Below, piece by piece: positions 42,789-52,529 of a stretch of 64,000 bases of DNA. The translations under genes were made by a program, and so were the position numbers. The DNA is from Hybos culiciformis. Its lineage: Eukaryota; Arthropoda; Insecta; Diptera; Hybotidae. The number at the start of each line of letters is the position of its first letter. Position 1 is the stretch's first letter. The notes beneath the pieces were generated by a model. It did no database searches, was not told where the DNA came from, and saw only the letters and a program-made list of their open reading frames with translations. The DNA is taken from positions 49,105,525 to 49,169,524 of the forward strand of contig OZ023273.1 in assembly GCA_964007475.1 (NCBI GenBank), written 5' to 3'.

Positions 42789-44411
42789 ATGACAGATAAA
42801 AACTTATATATAGCGCAAGATCACTTAGAAATAAGTGAATACGAATACGAATACAACAGAAATAAGATTCCCTTTTCAGACCTAGAATCATATAAAGAAC
42901 TAGAAGATTTAAGAAGATTTAGAGAAAAATGGGCACACAGAGAACAGGCACAGATAGAACAAGGAGTAACAGGATTCTCGAAAAGCAGTTTCCCTCCGAG
43001 AAGTCGAAAGAATACTTTAGAAATAAAAGGATTAGGAATACAGGGAATTAAAATGCACCACAAGATCAGCCACATCAACAAAGGACCAAATCCACCCTCA
43101 AAAGCATGTAAAGAGAAAACCAGCGAAACCGAAAGAAATTTAAGATTCCCCGCACAGCAGAATCAACCAATGAATACGGCAAATGGAAAACCTGGAAAAG
43201 AAGATAAGAACGCAATGGCTAGCTTACTAGCCATGATAGATAAATTGGACAAAAAAATAGAGCCGCTCGTTACCGAACGTCAGTCAAGACAGAAAGAAGC
43301 AGTAAACTCTGATAGCGGAAGTTCTCGTTTTACAACCCCAGAGAGTTCCGTTGAAAGAGAACAGTCAAGACCAGTCCGCTCAAGCACTAGAGCACGAGAC
43401 TCCACTCCACCAAACAGATATACCGAACGCAGACCGAATTACCAACATAAACAAAGAGAAAGATGCGATTATGACCATGGACAACCAAGATACACTAGAG
43501 AACTCGATCTTAAGAAAAGATTTGGACTTTTCTTTAACGGAAACGAAGTTGAGAATTTCGTCAAAGACGTGGATATTCAGCGAATTGACCATAACATATC
43601 TGACAAAATTCTAATCAACAATTTCCACCAACTTCTGGACCCAACAATAAAAAAATGGTATTTCTCGTATTTCAGGTCACAAGACAAACAAACTACGACC
43701 TGGAGAACATTTAGTACAGCTCTTATAAATGAGTACGCTGAAGCTCTTGAAGAAGATTTCAAAATAACTGAGCTCCTCAATAGGAAACAGAAATTGGGAG
43801 AAACTTGGCGGGAATATATACAAGCCATGACAGCGTTGAATCAAAAACTAGAAGAGCCATTGAATGAGATGCGTTTAACTAACAGGATTAAACAAAATGC
43901 CAAGAGAGAGTACAAAGAGCCACTCCGAGCAGTAGAGATAAGAGATCTTACCACATTAAGATCCAAGTTCAGGATGCTTGACAACAGCAAAGAATCTAAA
44001 CCAACAAATCGGTCAGATTACGAAGAATCTAAACCAACAAATCGGTCAGATTACGAAGACTTTAATTACTCAAGACCAGGTTACGACCGTAACAGGTATA
44101 AAGTACATAACAACGACCATGAGTATTACGACGATTATAATGGATATTATGAAACTGAAGCTGTGCATAACACTAGTAAACAGCCCTACTTTAAGTCTTG
44201 CAATGTCAAGAGGAGATACGAGGAACAATCAAGACCTGCAACACCAGAAAATAATTTACGCTGTTGGAACTGCGAAGAGCCCGGCCATGAATTCATAGAC
44301 TGCCCAGCAGATTTCAGAAGAATTTTCTGTTATAAATGCGGGATGCGCAAAGAAGTGGCTCCCACATGCAAAAACTGCCATAAATCAATTCGTTTCCAGT
44401 CGGGAAACTAA
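42789..44411 (+). CDS. gag: Gag polyprotein of the Gypsy element (540 aa)
   Basis: Gag would form the virus-like particle and bind the element RNA. The N-terminal ~240 residues are charged and low in structure. The capsid-like part follows (about 240-400: FFNGNEVENFVKDVD, TWRTFSTALINEYAEALE, LGETWREYIQAMTALNQKLE), matching the retrotransposon Gag pattern. A spacer contains an exact in-frame duplication of ESKPTNRSDYE near residues 400-425. The C-terminus has a canonical CCHC knuckle (CWNCEEPGHEFIDC, about 497-510) and a second one (CYKCGMRKEVAPTC) in which histidine is replaced by glutamate. The ATG at 42789 is preceded by AAAGC after a 1.1-kb leader. The frame is intact and ends at TAA 44409-44411, directly after a slippery site. 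Plus- and minus-strand frames overlapping it are shadows. Confidence 0.92.
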   Translation: MTDKNLYIAQDHLEISEYEYEYNRNKIPFSDLESYKELEDLRRFREKWAHREQAQIEQGVTGFSKSSFPPRSRKNTLEIKGLGIQGIKMHHKISHINKGPNPPSKACKEKTSETERNLRFPAQQNQPMNTANGKPGKEDKNAMASLLAMIDKLDKKIEPLVTERQSRQKEAVNSDSGSSRFTTPESSVEREQSRPVRSSTRARDSTPPNRYTERRPNYQHKQRERCDYDHGQPRYTRELDLKKRFGLFFNGNEVENFVKDVDIQRIDHNISDKILINNFHQLLDPTIKKWYFSYFRSQDKQTTTWRTFSTALINEYAEALEEDFKITELLNRKQKLGETWREYIQAMTALNQKLEEPLNEMRLTNRIKQNAKREYKEPLRAVEIRDLTTLRSKFRMLDNSKESKPTNRSDYEESKPTNRSDYEDFNYSRPGYDRNRYKVHNNDHEYYDDYNGYYETEAVHNTSKQPYFKSCNVKRRYEEQSRPATPENNLRCWNCEEPGHEFIDCPADFRRIFCYKCGMRKEVAPTCKNCHKSIRFQSGN

Positions 44412-44449
44412 ATTCACAATCTGTGGTGAGGCCATCTGCAGATTGTGAA
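44402..44449 (+). promoter_or_regulatory. -1 ribosomal frameshift signal between gag and pol
   Basis: GGGAAAC at 44402-44408 sits in the gag frame as G GGA AAC, the canonical X XXY YYZ heptamer, with the gag stop TAA next. After a 4-base spacer comes a perfect 11-bp stem, TTCACAATCTG (44413-44423) with CAGATTGTGAA (44439-44449), loop 15. The pol frame is exactly -1 relative to gag and open through this point, so no ATG is needed for pol. This decides how pol is expressed. Confidence 0.88.
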
Positions 44450-45085
44450 ATAGGCCAAAAAATTGAAATAACAAAGAACAATACTGATAACAACCAGGAT
44501 TTGACAAAGGAACCTAATCAAGAGAGAAACGAAAAATTAATAAAAGAACCTTATATAAAAGAAAGCGAAGAATTAAAAGTGGTTCAAATATTAAAAAGGA
44601 CTAAAGAAGAGGAAACTCCAGTAAAAGAGAAAAAACATTGGCCCCCCTATCATATTAGAAAGCAAAGATATGATAGGAAGAGAGCTGAAATTGTTCCGTT
44701 TAAAAATATCAGCGAGATGAGGCTAAACGTCAATAAAATAATACAATCTAAAAAACGAAAAGAGAAATCTATAAGAGAAAATCAATATTATAGAGGAGTG
44801 AAGGAAGATAAGAGAAAAATTCTGTCATCAGTTATAAAACTTCCTCACGACAATAGACCTTATGTGAAAATCAAAATTGGACAAAAATCATTAAAGGGAT
44901 TATTGGATTCTGGTGCATCTATTTCGTGTTTAGGAAAAGATCAAAAATGGATAAGAGAAAATACTGATTTCAAAATACATAGAATAAAAGAATCAGTCAT
45001 AACTGCTTCAGGTACTAAAACAGAAATAATAGGATATATTTTAGTACCCATACTCAAAAGTTTTGAAAATTCACGTGGTGCCTAA
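44402..45085 (+). CDS. pol: Pol, protease part (frame -1 to gag, then broken)
   Basis: The frame is entered by frameshifting at GGGAAAC; no ATG begins it. About 145 lysine- and glutamate-rich residues lead to an aspartic protease: PYVKIKIG, then LLDSGASISCLG (active-site DSGA at about 44904-44915), ITASGTKTEIIGYILV as the flap-side strand. The protease would cut the Gag and Gag-Pol chains. The frame ends at TAA 45083-45085 while RT continues in the +1 frame from about 45045-45063, equivalent to one extra base. No frameshift signal comparable to the gag-pol one is visible here, so I read this as a disabling mutation or an assembly error, not programmed. Confidence 0.85.
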   Translation, partial: GKLNSQSVVRPSADCEIGQKIEITKNNTDNNQDLTKEPNQERNEKLIKEPYIKESEELKVVQILKRTKEEETPVKEKKHWPPYHIRKQRYDRKRAEIVPFKNISEMRLNVNKIIQSKKRKEKSIRENQYYRGVKEDKRKILSSVIKLPHDNRPYVKIKIGQKSLKGLLDSGASISCLGKDQKWIRENTDFKIHRIKESVITASGTKTEIIGYILVPILKSFENSRGA

Positions 45086-47855
45086 ACTATCCCAAGAACT
45101 TTATCTTGGAGTAAATTTCTGGACAAACTTCAAACTAGCACCCCAAATTTTTAATCTAGTGTCCGAAATCTCAGAAATAGACCTGAACATTCACAAATTA
45201 GACTCTAATGAACAATTAGAACTTGAAGCAATTAAAAGAATGTTTCCTTCATACACAGTAGAAGGATTAGGGTGCACAAGTTTGGAACAACACATAATAG
45301 ACACAGGAGACAGTGAGCCAGTGAAGCAAAAACATTATCCAATCTCCCCCGCCATTCAAAAGCTAATGTATGCTGAAGTAGACAGAATGTTAGAAATGGG
45401 CGTGATCGAAGAAAGCAACAGTGCATGGACATCACCAGTAGTACTTGTAAGGAAACCAGGGAAAAACCGTCTGTGTTTAGATTCAAGAAAAGTGAATGAT
45501 CTAACAAAGAAAGATGCGTATCCTCTGCCGAATATACAAGGACTTCTAGCACGAATTGACAAAACGAAATATATCAGCAGCATAGATTTAAAAGATGCAT
45601 TTTGGCAGATTCCGCTTGAAAAGGAGTCTCGAGAGAAAACTACTTTCGCTATCCCCGGTAGACCTCTATATCAATACACCCGCATGCCGTTCGGACTCTG
45701 TAATGCATCTCAGCGAATGTGCAGATTAATGGACAAGGTAATTCCGCAACACTTAAAGGAGGAAATAAAAGTCTACTTAGATGACTTAATGGTAGCAACT
45801 GAGACTAAAGAACGTCACTTCCAACTCTTAAAAGAAGTTGCAATTGCTCTGAGAAAAGCCAACTTGACCATAAATGTTGAAAAATCAAAATTCTTCATGA
45901 AAGAAATCAAATACTTGGGATATGTCATAGGCGCAAATGGTACGAAGCCAGATCCAGGAAAAATAACTGCAATTTCTGAATATCCTGAACCAAAATCTTT
46001 GAAACAAACCAGACGTTTCTTAGGAATGACAGGATGGTTTCAACGTTTAATACAAGGTTATTCCACAATAGTTTCACCTATTACAGATTGCTTACAAATT
46101 AAAAACAGCGGTAATAAATTCATTTTCACTGAACGGGCAAGAGAAGCTTTCACGAAAATTAAGGAAATCTTAATTTCGGAACCCGTGTTAGCTCCCCCTA
46201 ATTACGACAAGCCTTTCTTTATACAAACCGATGCCAGCCAATCCGGCATTGGAGCAGTGATTTTCCAATTAGATTCAGAAAAAAACGAACACCCTGTAGC
46301 ATACATGTCGAAAAAATTCAACGAAACGCAAGCTCGGTGGGCAGCTACAGAACAAGAATGTTTTGCAGTTGTCGAAGCGATAAGGAAGTTTCGAATGTAT
46401 GTAGAAGGCGTCAAATTCACAGTATTAACTGATTGTGCAGCACTCAAGTGGCTAATGACTTGTAAAGATCACCACGGAAAGCTTTTTAGGTGGTCACTAA
46501 AGCTACAAGCGTTTGAATTCGACATTCAACACAGATCAGGCAAAAAGAATGTAGTAGCAGATTCACTTTCACGATCTTTTGGAATGGAAGAAATTGCTTT
46601 AAGGTGTCCAGACTTAGATTTAGAATCAGAAGCCTTTGAATCAGATAAATATAAAGAAATTCGTGAAGCAGTAATAGATAATAAAGACAGGCTTCCGGAT
46701 CTTCAAATAGTTGAAAATAAAGTATTCAAAAGAGTGGAATTTAGAAAAGACCAAGAAGTATCAGAATGCAACCTATGGAGACTTTGGATTCCGGAAGAGC
46801 TAGTAAATGAGGTGATTAAAAATAATCATGACCCTCCACACTCAGCACATGGCGGACTTGGAAAAACCCTCTATAAAATTAGAACAAAATACTACTGGCC
46901 TCAAATGTTTTCAGATGTAAAGAGATACATTCAAAGCTGCAACATTTGTAAAGAAACAAAACCTAGTAATCAGATCCTTAGACCCCCCATGGGAAATAAA
47001 CCAATACCATCACGCCCATTCCAAAATCTATACATAGACTTTTTAGGCCCATATCCAAGGTCTAGATCTGGAAATACTTGCATTTTTATAATACTCGATT
47101 CATTCTCTAAATACGTTATTATTCGCCCATTACGCAAAGCCACTACAGCGAACGCAATTAAAGTACTGGATGAAGCCATTAGCTTATTTGGATGTCCAGA
47201 AAGCATTTTGAGTGACAATGGGACACCGTTAGTTGCAAAAGATTTCGAAGCATATCTAAAAAATTACGGCATCGAACATAAATTAACTGCTTTCTACGCA
47301 CCACAAGCAAATGCAAGTGAAAGGGTAAATGGGTCAATCTTAAACGCAATAAGAGCATATATAGATGATCAACAGTATAACTGGGATGGTGACTTAGATA
47401 GTATAAGCACTGCTCTTAGGGCTACAGTACACGAATCAACTGGAATGTCACCATACTACGTTCTATTCGGACAACAAATGATCACACATGGTAGCTCCTT
47501 TAAATTACTCAGGAAAATGCATATGATAGATGGAGAAGATGTAGAAATACTACCCCCGCCCGGATCGTTCCAAATCATAAAAGAGATAGTGCGGAATAAT
47601 TTAGAGAAAGCTAAAGAGAAAGGCAGAAAGTTATATAATAGAAAGTGCAAAAACGTGAAATATAAAATAGGTCAAACAGTCTACAGGAGAAATTTTGCTC
47701 AAAGCGATTTTAGCAAACACTTCAATGCTAAGTTGGGAAAGAAGTTCATTCCATGTATAGTATTAAAAATAATTGGAAATAGCATATATGAAGTAAAAGA
47801 CTTAGCAGGTAAAAACTCTATAGGTAGATATCACGCCAAAGATCTGAAAGTTTGA
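45063..47855 (+). CDS. pol: Pol, reverse transcriptase, RNase H and integrase part
   Basis: In order (residues from the first ATG, itself probably not a true start): RT about 80-300, with GVIEESNSAWTSPVVLVRKP, the SIDLKDAFWQIPL box, and the catalytic YLDDLMVAT; RNase H about 380-500, with FFIQTDASQSGIGAVIF and ATEQECFAVVEAI; a zinc-binding integrase N-terminus about 585-630 (HSAHGG...CNICKETKP, HHCC); and the integrase core about 660-800 with D (YIDFLGPY), D (ILSDNGTP) and E (NASERVNGS). The C-terminus (KKFIPCIVLKIIG...YEVKDLAGK) has the layout of a GPY/F module with the GPY replaced. RT before integrase defines Ty3/Gypsy. The catalytic residues are all present, so the only visible defect is the upstream frame change. 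Confidence 0.93.
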   Translation: MKIHVVPKLSQELYLGVNFWTNFKLAPQIFNLVSEISEIDLNIHKLDSNEQLELEAIKRMFPSYTVEGLGCTSLEQHIIDTGDSEPVKQKHYPISPAIQKLMYAEVDRMLEMGVIEESNSAWTSPVVLVRKPGKNRLCLDSRKVNDLTKKDAYPLPNIQGLLARIDKTKYISSIDLKDAFWQIPLEKESREKTTFAIPGRPLYQYTRMPFGLCNASQRMCRLMDKVIPQHLKEEIKVYLDDLMVATETKERHFQLLKEVAIALRKANLTINVEKSKFFMKEIKYLGYVIGANGTKPDPGKITAISEYPEPKSLKQTRRFLGMTGWFQRLIQGYSTIVSPITDCLQIKNSGNKFIFTERAREAFTKIKEILISEPVLAPPNYDKPFFIQTDASQSGIGAVIFQLDSEKNEHPVAYMSKKFNETQARWAATEQECFAVVEAIRKFRMYVEGVKFTVLTDCAALKWLMTCKDHHGKLFRWSLKLQAFEFDIQHRSGKKNVVADSLSRSFGMEEIALRCPDLDLESEAFESDKYKEIREAVIDNKDRLPDLQIVENKVFKRVEFRKDQEVSECNLWRLWIPEELVNEVIKNNHDPPHSAHGGLGKTLYKIRTKYYWPQMFSDVKRYIQSCNICKETKPSNQILRPPMGNKPIPSRPFQNLYIDFLGPYPRSRSGNTCIFIILDSFSKYVIIRPLRKATTANAIKVLDEAISLFGCPESILSDNGTPLVAKDFEAYLKNYGIEHKLTAFYAPQANASERVNGSILNAIRAYIDDQQYNWDGDLDSISTALRATVHESTGMSPYYVLFGQQMITHGSSFKLLRKMHMIDGEDVEILPPPGSFQIIKEIVRNNLEKAKEKGRKLYNRKCKNVKYKIGQTVYRRNFAQSDFSKHFNAKLGKKFIPCIVLKIIGNSIYEVKDLAGKNSIGRYHAKDLKV

Positions 47856-48156
47856 TTTTAGGAAAGAAAAGGAAATCTGATAGCTGAGAAAGAAAAATTT
47901 CAAAATAATAAAACAAAACAAAAAAATTTATTTTTCTTGTTCTTAAAAAGAAAATGTATATATATATGTTTTAATTAATATACAAATTATGTAATGAACA
48001 GAATTTTTTTTATACAAAATTGCTACTATATTTTATAAAAATATGCTTATGAAATATTACAATTTTATTATTAGAAAAATTAATAAATATAAAAAAAAAA
48101 AAAAATATAAAAAAAAAAAAAAAAATTCAATATATAGTTTTAAGATTTTATAAAAA

Positions 48157-48198
<42 letters not shown>

Positions 48199-48554
48199 CA
48201 TAAAAAAAAAAAAAAAAAAAAAAAAATAATAATAATAATATTGGTGAATATGTTTAGTTTTAAGATTAAAAATTATAATTCACAATGATACAAAATTTTT
48301 GTAAGAAAATCAAAATTAGTAAATTGATAAGTAATACATCCATAACATATACAGATATATATACATAATAACACGAAATTTGATCTGTTTGCCCGGCTAA
48401 CTCAGGCGAAATAGCATGAGACTCTTTACCTCAGGGTCGGCTTCAAGCCCCAACTAAAAATATTTCTAGCTTTCAGTTATTACTTCAGACCCCTTACTTC
48501 ACTGGTTTTCTAGCTTCAATTCACCGCCTTCGACGGGTGTAATTGAACCTATTT
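47856..48554 (+). other. Non-coding 3' internal region; no polypurine tract beside the LTR
   Basis: An AGGAAAGAAAAGGAAA purine run at about 47861 is ~680 bases from the LTR, too far for a normal plus-strand primer. Long A-runs fill 48085-48235. The last 30 bases before the LTR (CGACGGGTGTAATTGAACCTATTT) contain no purine tract. A hairpin TTCAATTCACC/GGGTGTAATTGAA (48514-48547) lies just before the LTR. Confidence 0.65.
48391..48456 (+). tRNA. tRNA-Lys(CTT)-like segment, incomplete
   Basis: GCCCGGCTAACTCAG, GCATGAGACTCTT and CTCAGGGTCG follow insect tRNA-Lys(CTT) through the acceptor 5' strand, D arm, anticodon arm (CTT in place) and variable loop. The T arm is altered (CTTCAAGCCCCAA) and the 3' acceptor strand is missing, so it cannot be a working tRNA. 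It is the same tRNA that primes this element. It could be a SINE head, since A-box- and B-box-like parts are present, or a copy of the primer taken up during reverse transcription. Confidence 0.75.
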
Positions 48555-49792
48555 TGTTACCGTGAAGTTTGAAGAGCGTTTTATAACTGAACAAATTCTT
48601 TTCACATTTTTTAATATTTTTCAAAAAAAAAAAAAAAGAAAAAAAAATTTACTTATGAATTTTTTTTATGACCTTAAATCCTTTAAAGACCCCTAATAAA
48701 CTAAAATTAGTTTTTTTTTTCCAAATGTTTAAAATTTCTTTACCTTAATTAAGTGCTTTATCTTTTATATTATGTTAAGTACAGTATCTTTTATATTATA
48801 TTAAGTACAGTAACGTTTATATTATATTAAGTACAGTATCATTTGATGTTTTTGTAATAAATAAAAAGAAAAAAAAAACATGCATAATATGACTAACATA
48901 TTTTGGAAAAAAAAAAAAAGGAAAAAAAAAGAAAGGATCAAATTTTAATTGTTTTTTTGATAATATTGTTTTTTTGATAATATTAAAACCATTAGAATTC
49001 ATTACTAATTCCAATTCTGGGTTTTTCTTTGTTTTGTGTGAAGTTGTTGTTGGACTGGTTTTTTAAAAAACATATAAAAAGAAATGCATTTCCAATAGCA
49101 ATTTCATACTGATTGAAAAACTGAAAGGTAAAAGAAATAGAGAAAACTCATTCTTTGCTTCGGTTGTTCAGTTTTGGCAGGATGTACAACATCAGCCAAG
49201 ACAGAACAACTGAGGATAACTCTTCCTTGTTTTCTTTAGGTACTACAGTTGTGCGTCCGAGACCAAGTAAATTTATTTTACTGGCCAAGGACAACAACTG
49301 TAGTGGATTGTTATTAGAGCGGAGCAATTTAATGCTAGCTCTAATAACAACCAAAATCCCAATCTTAGGGGAGGATTCTTGGGCCTATCCAAGAATCCGA
49401 AGCTAAGATATACCGATTACCACATGGATGCTCCTACGGGAGGATCCATACTACGTTGTGGTTTTATGACTGGCTCACCTGCCACTGGCGTGGAGGCAAA
49501 ATCACTGAGCAATCATGATTTTGTATCCATTGACAGTGACAGAGGAGCACAGTCATAAGTGGACGGACGTTATTGATCGTTCCTTATCTCAACCAAACCG
49601 TGCGGTACCCGGTTGAGATAAGCTTCGAGTAAAACTGATCAATAATGCTCCATCCGGTCGGTCAGGAGATGTCATTAGGCATCTGCTGCAATCCAAAAAT
49701 TTATATGTCCATATAAATATAGCTTGGCTTACCTCAATAGCCATAGATAGGAATTAGTTTTTTTTGTTAATAATAATGATTAGGCTTACCAG

Positions 49793-49850
<58 letters not shown>

Positions 49851-51514
49851 AACAATTAAAGTTTTAAATTTTTCAACAAAACAATTTTTTTTGAGTATTT
49901 TATCTCGAATTTGAGCATTTTTAATTTTCTTTTGGGAAATTTAACAAACTTCATTTGGCAACCCTGCGAATATTCCATATAACATACAATGAAATTTTTT
50001 ATATTAATAACGAATGTATAGAAATTTTAGCATCCGACATAACAAATTTTTATTCTTTTCTGGTTAAAACTTAAACAAAGCTAAGTAGGCGCAATAAAAT
50101 ACACTGAAGCTGTTCAATTTAAATTGGTGTGAAGCTAATGATGTGACACATGCAGAAATTGCGATTCTACAAACTTTGCGAGAAAAGCTAATATTTTAAG
50201 TTTAAAAACCAAAATTAAACGAACAAAGATTCATAATTTTTTTAAAATAAAAATAAATTTCATTTTATAACTAATATGACTTTAAAAAAATATGCAAAAC
50301 AAACATTTATGAATAAAAACGTAGTACAGTGCTTCCCAAAGAAGTACATCTGGTAATCCTAGGCTAGTAGAGGGAAATCAAGCTATATCTCTGCAACTAA
50401 AAACTAAAAAAAAAAAATATTTTCACTTCTTCAAAACTTAAAGAATTGGTTTTAATTAATTTTTTTTATATATTTTTATTTTTCTTTAAAAAATTTGATA
50501 CTGATTGAAAAACTGAAAGATACTGATTGAAAAACTGAAAGATACTGATTGAAAAACTGAAAGATGTTTTACTGATTGAAAAACTGAAAGATGTTTTACT
50601 GATTGAAAAACTGAAAGATGTTTTATTGATTGAAAAACTGAAAGATTTGAAAACAAGAAGACACGGAAGACAGTTCAAAATTTGATCATCAAAGCATCTA
50701 GCAAAAAAAAAATATGCAAACCTAACAGAAAAATTTTAAAATTTCTTTATCATATAAGACATTTATGTTTAAATATAAAGACAAATAATTATAATTGTAA
50801 GAAAAATTCTTTATATGTCAAAAATAATTAGATTAGTTTTTATAAATTTTCACAATCGTAGGGTACTTTTAAATTTCTAAAAATTATTTTTTTATAAATA
50901 AATACTATGTAATTTTAAAGTAAAAAAAAAAATTATGTTTCATTAAATCTTTCTCATAGGTCCTAGCGGAAAAAAGAAATGCTGATGTAAGGTCCAGCAA
51001 TAGGTGGCCATAGCCACAAGCTGAAGAATGACGTCGTAGTCATTTAGGTGTAATTTTTTTTTTAGACTTGGTCGGGGTTTCTTGAAATATCTTTCTTTTT
51101 CTATCTCAAATTTTACCTTCTTCCAAACATGACATCCTAAAATTTTGTTATGGACACTCTGGTGTTCACTGTCACGTACCCACCCAACGACGAGCTTAGA
51201 CCCGGCCTGTGAACAGGATGTCTTAGACAGTGGACTCGGCACCAGATATATTTTAGCTAGTAAAGTTATTTTATTAATCTTTACTATAGCAAATTTCACT
51301 TGGCATAAATTTCTATGGTAAGATCTCGGTGGTTCTTTTTTTTGAACTAAATACTTTTACACAACCCTAATTTCGTTACCTAACAAATGGATGGTACCCA
51401 ATACCAGAAGTTTGTTTTTAACTCTCCTAATAGTTCTGTAACAAATGGCACAACATGGTGTCACAAATTTGTTATATCTACATTTCAATTATTTCTCCTA
51501 ATAAATCCGTAACA
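48555..51514 (+). repeat. 3' LTR (2960 bp)
   Basis: Identical to the 5' LTR except T for C at 49675 and one more A in the homopolymer. All internal features of the 5' LTR recur at +9827, or +9828 after the A-run. It is followed by AAAA, the target duplication. Confidence 0.95.
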
Positions 51515-52526
51515 AAAACTTAATTCAAGTATGAAATTACTTGAAAAATCCCTTAAAAACTCAAATGAAACCAAAAATAAAGTCATATTCAACTCTCCCT
51601 ATGATTCAACTAATCCTCATTAAGAAAGACAAAATTAAACCAAAATAAAACTTAAAACAAATAAACCAAAGCTTATTTCAACCCATTTAAGTTTTGTTTT
51701 GAGATTTAATTTTACTCAATTTAACTCTCTCTTTGGTAACTCAAATCAAGTCATAATAGGATTAAATGTAAACAAATAAAAACTTCATTCTATAAAAAAA
51801 ATACTTGAATTGCGTTTTTGTTTGGATTGAATCAACCCATAAAACTTAATTCAAGTAAAAAAAAGGTCAAATCAAACTCTAAAAAGTCATAGCAACCACC
51901 CCAAGTTTTTCATATCTTATATTATATTTTCCATTTTATATTTTCCATTTTAAAAATTATTAAAAAAAAAATAAAAAAATTTAGAAAATAAATAAAAAAA
52001 GAAAAGAAAAATAAATAATAAAATTTAATAAATAAAAAAAATTAAATAAAATAAAAAAAAATAAATAATAAAAAAAATAGAAAATAATAAAAAAAAAAAA
52101 AAAAAAAAAAAATAAAAAAAAAAATAAATAAATAAATAAAAAAAATAAAATAAAATAAAATAAAAAATTAAATAAATAAAATAAAAATTTGTGTCTAGTA
52201 ATTTTTTTTTTTGTATTTGCGGTGTCTTTGCTGATGAATTTGAAAGGTTTTTGGTTTTGGGGTAAAACGAACTTTATTTTTGTAAAGATACGAAAAACTT
52301 ATATTAACCCTTTTTATGTCTCAAATTAAGAATTTTACAAACTTAATTTGAGTCAAATATTCTTGATTTAAGTAAAGATATGAGGTAATTTAAGTTTTTT
52401 TAACAAGACTTAAATCAAGTATTTTTAAGATAATTGTCAAGTATGCAAATGGCTTGGCGCTATAATGAGTCGCGGAATACTTGAATTAATGCCTTTTTTA
52501 CTTGCATTTATGCCGTGTTTTTTCTG
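51515..52526 (+). mobile_element. Remainder of the ~1-kb element that hosts the Gypsy insertion
   Basis: It is built of many variants of ACTTAATTCAAGTA and its complement (for example at 51520, 51845, 52340-52440), so its halves are partly inverted-repeat. A long AAATAAAA low-complexity stretch fills 51950-52190. The right end reads CACAGAAAAAACACGG from outside, matching the ACTGAAAAAA scrap left of the LTR. No coding capacity and no clear target duplication in the LINE. Confidence 0.5.
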
Positions 52527-52529
52527 TGT

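Larger units (their letters stand above)
38728..51514 (+). mobile_element. Ty3/Gypsy LTR retrotransposon, 12.8 kb, recent insertion
   Basis: The order is LTR, PBS, leader, gag, protease, RT, RNase H, integrase, LTR. The LTRs (38728-41686 and 48555-51514) start TG and end CA. A 4-bp AAAA duplication flanks the element (38724-38727, 51515-51518). RT before integrase and a YLDD box place it in Ty3/Gypsy; there is no env frame. The only differences I found between the LTRs are one C/T (39848/49675) and one A in a homopolymer, so insertion was recent. A frame change between protease and RT probably inactivates this copy. The long LTRs and ~1.1-kb leader are large for an insect Gypsy element. Confidence 0.93.

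Noticed and set aside
43351..44298. Additional plus-strand frames (87 and 106 codons) within gag
   Set aside because: They are out-of-frame shadows of the intact 540-codon gag frame.
45045..45085. A second programmed frameshift between protease and RT
   Set aside because: The needed shift is +1 and I see no rare-codon or slippery arrangement with a following structure; protease and RT are normally in one frame in this group.
48391..48456. A functional tRNA-Lys gene
   Set aside because: The 3' acceptor strand is absent and the T arm is altered, so it cannot fold into a complete tRNA; it is reported as tRNA-like only.
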